Positions 58,423 to 64,000 of a stretch of 64,000 bases of DNA are shown piece by piece. The notes below the pieces were generated by a model, which worked only from the letters and a program-made list of their open reading frames with translations, was not told the DNA's origin and searched no databases. Each line of letters begins with the position of its first letter. Positions within the stretch are counted from its first letter, which is position 1. Position numbers and translations under genes: made by a program. The stretch is from Bolinopsis microptera (lineage: Eukaryota > Ctenophora > Tentaculata > Lobata > Bolinopsidae), in the NCBI RefSeq assembly GCF_026151205.1, contig NC_087075.1, forward strand, positions 11,640,303 to 11,704,302. Direction: 5' to 3'.

Positions 58423-60200
58423 TTAAACAATTGTTGTGGGTCGGAAATTGAAACCTAATATTGATATCATAATTTTTTTAAAACCACCACCAAAAGCATA
58501 TAATTTATAAGATAACTTAAATGTTGAGCCAAGAATATGGCCAAAATAATCGAGAAATCCTTTTGGTCCCTGAATTTTACCTACAAACATGGAACGATCG
58601 AAGCTTTGACATAATTTAGCATCGCTTTTGAAATTTAACATCTGGGATACTCTATTGGACATTTTTGCAGGGGTTTGATACACAACATTTTTATAATTTT
58701 TCAAATAAGACTCGCTACGAACTGCAGACTCAAAAATGTATTAATTTCACTTCTCTTTGAGAATCTCAATACTTAGTCTCCCTATCGTACACCAATGTCC
58801 CCACAATCCAACGAAAGAAATTAAAAAAGAAAGATACCAACCACAGAGTAGGGGCTTCCATAGAACAAATAAATAACACAGATACTCCGTCCGAAAACGC
58901 CTCCTAATTTTCCACAACTGTTGATGAAACCAGTGTGCTGGTTGATCGGATGCAAGTGGGAAACATTCCTGTAACATTATCCAAAGTATAGTAAATCACG
59001 AAAGGCCCTCTACACTTTTAGCAATCAAAGTTGTTGCAAACGTAAAACTATTCATTAACACTACAAATAGTGTTGCCAATCGAAAGCAAACATGATAAAA
59101 GCTTGCCACTCTAATTGGAAAGATCCGGCCTATTGCACTGTTCTAAAATCAACAGCCGCTGTTGAACCCCAAAATACTTACTCCACTGACGAACGTTCAA
59201 CTTCAACAGATCACTTGGTCAAGCTTTGGCATTTAGCTGTGGTGATTGAGCTGCTCCACACATGTTTAGCACGTACATCAGGTTAGCCACACAACATGCC
59301 AAACCCCGATGAAATATTGCAGAAGACATGACAGAGGGGCGTGTTGACTTTTCTGTTTGTCCTTGTATCAAGTTCCATGTGTAATGACCCCAAGTCCTCG
59401 TCAACAAAACAGGCCATTTTAAATGTTTTCCCAGCAATTTTTCTTTCCGTTATCATTGGCATGGTCCTGACCGCTTTTCAAAGCTTTCCCTCCTGTTGAC
59501 CACTGACACACAGAAATCGAGGGGAAATCGGGAAGACTAGAATCAAGATTAAAGCATGTACAGCAGGCAGTGATACAAATGATGAATAACCAATGCCATC
59601 CAACATATTTTTTTTAGGGACAGAAAAGCCACTCTCCTGCTGACTGCTCCCGAAGGCACCACATGTCCCTAACCAAACGCTCGGACACCCATGACCGTAC
59701 TTGCTTTCATCAAACTCAGCTGTGTAGCACACTATGCACTGAGATTATACCAATGCATGCACCAGTCCCCAACCTAGTGGCAAGAAAGACCCACTAATTA
59801 TGGTAGAAAGAGGCGCCACAAATTGCTGCCAATGAACAACAAAAGTGTCGACCATTGAATCACCATTTTTCCTTCCGTATGTTCTACAACTATTCCGAAC
59901 ACTAATGCAAACATCGCAATAAAGAGCCAGACATTGATATTGAGATAGCTGCTTCAAAAAAAAATTTTTCAGTAAGTCCCATTCACAACTCAAAGATGGA
60001 ATAATAACTGCCAACAGTGTTAATCAGCATAGTCAGAAAAGTAACCAGAGCAACTAAGGTCCAGTAAATATATTGGTGCAGACACACGGTCCTATCATTT
60101 CATAGATCTCGTTTCAGTTCAAGCAGCTTTTCATCCGACGCATGTGAGTTTACCATATTTTGGTATTGTTGTGTCCTTCTTTGTTGTGATTTCCATATAT
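58423..60200 (-). pseudogene. SVOP-like major facilitator transporter, copy C (frameshifted)
   Basis: This is the second tandem copy, ~3.6 kb from copy B, read on the minus strand. The first loop reads IPSLSCEWDLLKNFF near 59960-60010, retaining the CEW that copy B has lost. Motif A is broken around 59880. SFLPLGWGLVHALV and related helices follow, and the C-terminal helices include FVLWKPLLCGWYLSFLISFV near 58790-58870. A further open stretch at 58423-58704 (KMSNRVSQMLNFKSDAKLCQ) would be the cytosolic tail and has a decayed relative at 54900-55090. Both substitutions and single-base indels separate the copies. A poly-A/T stretch near 59956 (AAAAAAAAATTTTT) is an obvious frame breaker. Confidence 0.7.
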
Positions 60201-60567
60201 TTCATCTTCTCCAAGTTTGTTTAGTTATCTCCTGTGCTGGTGAAAAGTTGAGTCTTCATCGAAATAAAACATTTGTCACAAGTTACTACATTTTTAAGAA
60301 TTGCGTAATTCTAAATGCAAAAAAATCTGCCAGATGCCAATCGTATAATTACATACAATCATAACGTGGTGTTAGGTTTTACACTGTTAAAGCAATGATA
60401 AAACGTACATAAATTATAAATATAAATGAAATAAGATAACCAAGGAATCATAATTATATATTAATTAATTCTGATCCTTTTGTTCTCTATTTCTAATAGC
60501 AATATACATCAATTTACAATCAAAGAAACAATTAAAATAACTGTTTCTTCTACTGGGAACGAACTAA

Positions 60568-60640
60568 GGGTCGTAATCAATCGGAAAACCCCCCTTCCCC
60601 CGCCCCCCTCATCTGATAACGTAATCTGAGATCGACCCCT
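60568..60640. mobile_element. short MITE, GGGTCG...CGACCC
   Basis: CTAA then GGGTCGTAATCAATCGG, a centre of CCCCCCTTCCCCCGCCCCCC, and CGTAATCTGAGATCGACCCC then TAAG. Inverted ends GGGTCG / CGACCC and TAA on both sides fit a tiny Harbinger-like MITE. Confidence 0.6.
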
Positions 60641-60671
60641 AAGATTGGTCAGCTTTCTGTATTAGTTAGGT

Positions 60672-60878
60672 ACAGTAAACCCCAATTTATACTGCGACCT
60701 GATTTCTCGCGAAACCCCGATTTACTGCTGCCATTCTCCTTCCCCCAATAAGAAGCTTAACGTGCAATAAAGTAAACAAAACAAAACCCCGATTTACCGT
60801 AAACCCCGATTTACCGCGGGAAGTTTCCTTTCCCCCCAAGCTCTGCGGTAAATCGGTGGATTTTACGGTATATATAAC
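60672..60878 (+). mobile_element. MITE-like copy, CCCCGATTTACCGCGG family
   Basis: The blocks are ACAGTAAACCCCAATTTA, GCCATTCTCCTTCCCCC, AAACAAAACAAAACCCCG, GATTTACCGCGGGAAG and TTTCCTTTCCCCCC, ending GCGGTAAATCGGTGG then TTTTACGGTATA. The ends are imperfect inverted repeats (TACAGTAAACC / GGATTTTACGGTA). Confidence 0.65.
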
Positions 60879-61005
60879 ATGCTTGAAAAGGGTTGAAATG
60901 TAACCGAAAGAAAACATCGATCTCATTCCGATCATTCATGATATCGTAACAAGCAATGTTTATGAAGTACAGTTAATGTAACAAAGCAAAAATAAACCTA
61001 CCTAT

Positions 61006-62078
61006 CGGACCTTAAATTTAACCGGACATTAAATGAACGGACATAATTATGAACGGAAATTAAAAATGAACGCTCGAGCCTCGAAGGCATTCAAAACCAT
61101 CAAAAATTCAAATTATTTTCAGCTCATAGTTTTGGGGCTAAGACTCCACAAGTCTCCTCTGTTCCACGTTATTTTAACATGGGCATGTATAAACAATGGC
61201 GGTGCCAAACAATAGCAAGTGCCAATAAGCGGGTGCCATTAATCTTACAAGTATAAAAAAGATACCGACGCCAGTAAACTACCGATAGTAACAATTATCT
61301 TCTCAACAAAACTGGGCAACAAAGCATGATTGTAATTTGTTCTACGGAAGTATATTTCTCACAATGCGACGTGAGGAGTTCCCGAGCGCGCCCCCTGAGT
61401 GGCACCAAGTCAGCATAATGGTTGTGTGCCTTCCTTCCAACTTCCATTTTCCGAAATTTAACTTACCTAATGAAGCAAATTATAGCTTTGGACAGCTAAA
61501 CATAAATACGTTCGACATGTCTATTTTGTGTTTTGGTGGATACATACAAACGTCTGACATATACTGCTTTCCGGGCAAAAATTGGCTCCAAAGAAAGTGT
61601 AATAAACCCTCGGGAAATATCGAAACTTTCGATAATTTGGCTCGTTGCGGAAATCTTAGAAATCGCATTGAGAAGGCATGTGATAAAAGAATACTTTATT
61701 ATCTGACGCGGACCTTATTTGAAATGTCAAAAAACCTATATCTATGCTTATGAAATTTCTTTTAAAACAACTAATACGAAATATTACCAGATTTGATGAT
61801 CATATCACAGTACATCATTCCTCAAATGGGTTATTCGTGCATTAAATATGCCATGCTTAAAAAAGCATCTATCAGTAATACCTGCATTTTGAAACAATTT
61901 TTCTTTGACGACCACCGGTGGTCCTACATTTCATTGTAAACGTTTTACAAGATTGGAGGTTAACGGACTTTAACCTTGGACGGACCCTTAAACGGAGACG
62001 ACTTTTAATTGAGACGGACAATTAAAGATGAACGCTATGACCTCCAGCTTCAATTAATGTCCGTTCAATAAGGTCCGT
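61006..62078. mobile_element. inverted-repeat element, CGGACCTTA...TAAGGTCCG (1.07 kb)
   Basis: The left end CGGACCTTAAATTTAACCGG then ACATTAAATGAACGGAC is mirrored on the right by CAATTAATGTCCGTTCAATA then AGGTCCG. Sub-terminal blocks with repeated ACGGAC and ATTAAAAATGAACGCT are mirrored by AGATGAACGCT and GTCCGT motifs, with the TGAACGCT word in the same orientation on both sides. No target duplication was clear. Confidence 0.65.
61364..61753 (+). CDS. hypothetical 129-residue open frame inside the inverted-repeat element
   Basis: An ATG at 61364 opens MRREEFPSAPPEWHQVSIMV and runs to 61753. It is Cys- and Asn-rich with no transmembrane run or motif I recognise. It is one of the longer non-repeat open frames outside the PDE and LINE genes and sits wholly between the two inverted ends. 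It may be a remnant of the element's own protein or chance; I lean to chance or a fragment. Confidence 0.25.
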   Translation: MRREEFPSAPPEWHQVSIMVVCLPSNFHFPKFNLPNEANYSFGQLNINTFDMSILCFGGYIQTSDIYCFPGKNWLQRKCNKPSGNIETFDNLARCGNLRNRIEKACDKRILYYLTRTLFEMSKNLYLCL

Positions 62079-63434
62079 TAAGGTATTACCAAATAAGAAC
62101 CAGTGTACAACACTAAATACACTCACCCTGTTTCCTAAAAACTCCCCCCCAACCTTCCCAGCCGTTTAAATAAAACCAGTTGCTTTTTGACCGGTGATTT
62201 TACTAATTCCCCTCACAACACATTCTTATAGATTCTGGCGATATCGTCTTCAAAAATACCGGGGGGGCCGGTTTAGCCGGTTCTGCCGGAAATCGATCAG
62301 GATGTTTTTTAATTTCAGGAATAAATTGATTTCGTTTATTCGAGTTAAACAATTCGCGTCGGGATTAGGATTTACTGGGAAATAAAACACAAAGCATTTA
62401 TGACCTGACCATGCTGTTAAACTTCAATATTAAGAAAGTATACATCAAAACAATAAGATTTGAAACATTAAAATTATTTATGAGGACACTCACTTTTCGA
62501 AAAAAATAAAATTATTCTTGTATTCGAAAATTTTGAAAATTTTGTGTGAGAATCATCACAGTTATACCCGAGATTTCAGTCGTTTTTAACGTTTTTTTGG
62601 CTGATTTTTTTCCCTGACAGTACATTACAATCCGTACAATATTTTGACTACTTCTTAAGTTATCCATATTCACCAATCACCCTGGTCAGACCAGATATCG
62701 CTTCAAAAATCTAGTGACAGTAGCTGAAGATCAAATCAAACTTTTTGGTTAACAGCATGGTCAGGATATAAAAACTTTTTGTTCATGTCCCCTATAAGGA
62801 GGAGTGATACATGTGACACTGATAACGATATGTAATTAAGTCTGAACAGTGAAGCTGAAGCGCAATAAATTGGTACCTGAAACAATACAAAACTGGTCCT
62901 AACGATCGGTCAGTTTTTCACCTGTACCCTGTACCTTCCACTTCAGTGAGAATATATTAGAGGTAAAGATTTAGGTAAAACTAGTTCCACTATTACATTA
63001 CAATCTTTTTACCCGCTTTAATGAGGAAACGAGATTCGAACTGATGTCGAAAGAGTGTCATTATTGTGTGTAAAGATCAGAGGTAGAAGAATGTGAGATG
63101 AAGTAGATAGTGGACCTACTGCAAATCGGTGGAGTTATATTATGTATAAAGTATTGGTTAATTAAGTATACCAGACTGAAGATATAATTATATAACAAAG
63201 TTTTTTAACGTATAAGTATTAAAGATAGCAGATTAATAAGAACATAAATAATGAATCACCTTGGAGGTGGATAAAATTGCAAACAAAAATTACTTCCTAA
63301 AAAGCAGAGCGGGTATATGAAATGTAAATGATAAACAAAATGTTTTGCTCTGATAATTTAAACCCAATCTAAATGTTTGGATCCAGTTTAAACAATGACA
63401 AATACTTCCAGTATAACCTGATGCTTCTTTACAG
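62079..63434. other. intergenic or intronic, no gene recognised
   Basis: AT-rich sequence with no repeats above a few units. The open frame 62194-62385 (IVFKNTGGAGLAGSAGNRSG region in other phases) has no supporting feature. Confidence 0.4.
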
Positions 63435-63584
63435 GCGGGAAAGAGCAGCACACGAGATAAGCTTCTAAAGAGAAGCCCCCCCCTAAGAGAAAGGGAAGGT
63501 GCCCACTCAGGAGATGTTCCGGACAGCGCAGTACTCAGCTTGGACTACCAGGGCTTTCCTACGCCTCTATGCAAAGGAGTCGAG
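63435..63584 (+). CDS. candidate internal exon of an unidentified gene
   Basis: The acceptor TTCTTTACAG is followed by an open stretch AGKSSTRDKLLKRSPPLRER, then EGAHSGDVPDSAVLSLDYQG and FPTPLCKGVE, to a possible donor GAG|GTGGGG. GC content is visibly higher than the surroundings and the length is 150 bp (phase 0-0). A downstream open stretch (63739-63864) does not join it in phase. No family recognised, so it could be the first sign of the next gene or a chance ORF. Confidence 0.35.
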
Positions 63585-64000
63585 GTGGGGGTTTGTTTAA
63601 TGTCCCAGCTGATGTTCAGTGGTGTTGCCTTTTATTTCGACAACGAAATAATGACTGATGATCGTTTATTTAATGGGGTCGTCCATCGTACAAATAAGAA
63701 ATATAATATATTTTTCTCAATTTATTGTTTGCCCCATCTGCAGCCCCCATAAGTTCAAAAACCCTCTGCAACCCAGGAAACCCAAATCACAACAGAATAA
63801 ACTTAAAGAAAACTCACACGCAGCTCAGGAAAAGCGCACAAAACTTACCTACAGCATACTCTGACATGGAGATCTAGATAGACACTATCTTTCACAACAC
63901 ACTGTAGATACCACAGGGAGACGTTCTGAGAGGAGCAATGAGAAATCCTGAACAATATTCATTTAATTGGCATCCTTAGACCACACTAATTTTTGTTTGA

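Overview
The window is animal (metazoan) nuclear DNA. It is AT-rich and gene-poor, with a long GT-AG spliced gene, polyA-type retroelements and many short inverted-repeat transposons and minisatellites. No bacterial operons, CRISPR arrays or convincing tRNA/rRNA genes were seen. The lineage cannot be fixed from sequence alone; a cnidarian or another non-vertebrate animal is a reasonable guess.

The main gene is a complete, 15-exon, plus-strand cGMP phosphodiesterase of the PDE9A type, from the ATG at 2816 to the stop at 39611. I rebuilt it from exons whose splice phases agree across every junction except one. Exons 1-5 are spread over 32 kb, with introns of 11.8 and 17.8 kb. Exons 6-15, which encode the coiled-coil region and catalytic domain, are compact, with introns of about 180-245 bp. 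Exon 11 carries an apparent one-base insertion at its start, or uses an acceptor 13 bases downstream.

The two big introns hold most of the oddities. Intron 2 has an ~8-bp and an ~11-bp minisatellite and a ~400-bp array with about 19 CACGTG E-boxes. Intron 4 has a GATAAG 12-bp array, tandem CRE sites (TGACGTCA), a ~0.9-kb GTACCA-rich minisatellite, a 2.7-kb TTAA-flanked piggyBac-like element with long inverted arms, and foldback MITEs.

Left of the gene is a 5'-truncated LINE reverse transcriptase (about 205-1800). Right of it are a PIF/Harbinger-like MITE (41601-42077), then a large palindromic DNA element (about 43906-50146). Its ~1-kb arms are almost identical, and its left arm was interrupted by a fresh LINE insertion (44814-48486) with a visible 11-13 bp target-site duplication and a 30-A tail.

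From about 52 to 60.2 kb lie decayed tandem copies, on the minus strand, of an intronless major-facilitator transporter gene resembling SVOP/SVOP-like proteins, with a ~3.6-kb repeat period. The last 4 kb hold a further inverted-repeat element and one weak candidate exon near 63.4-63.6 kb.
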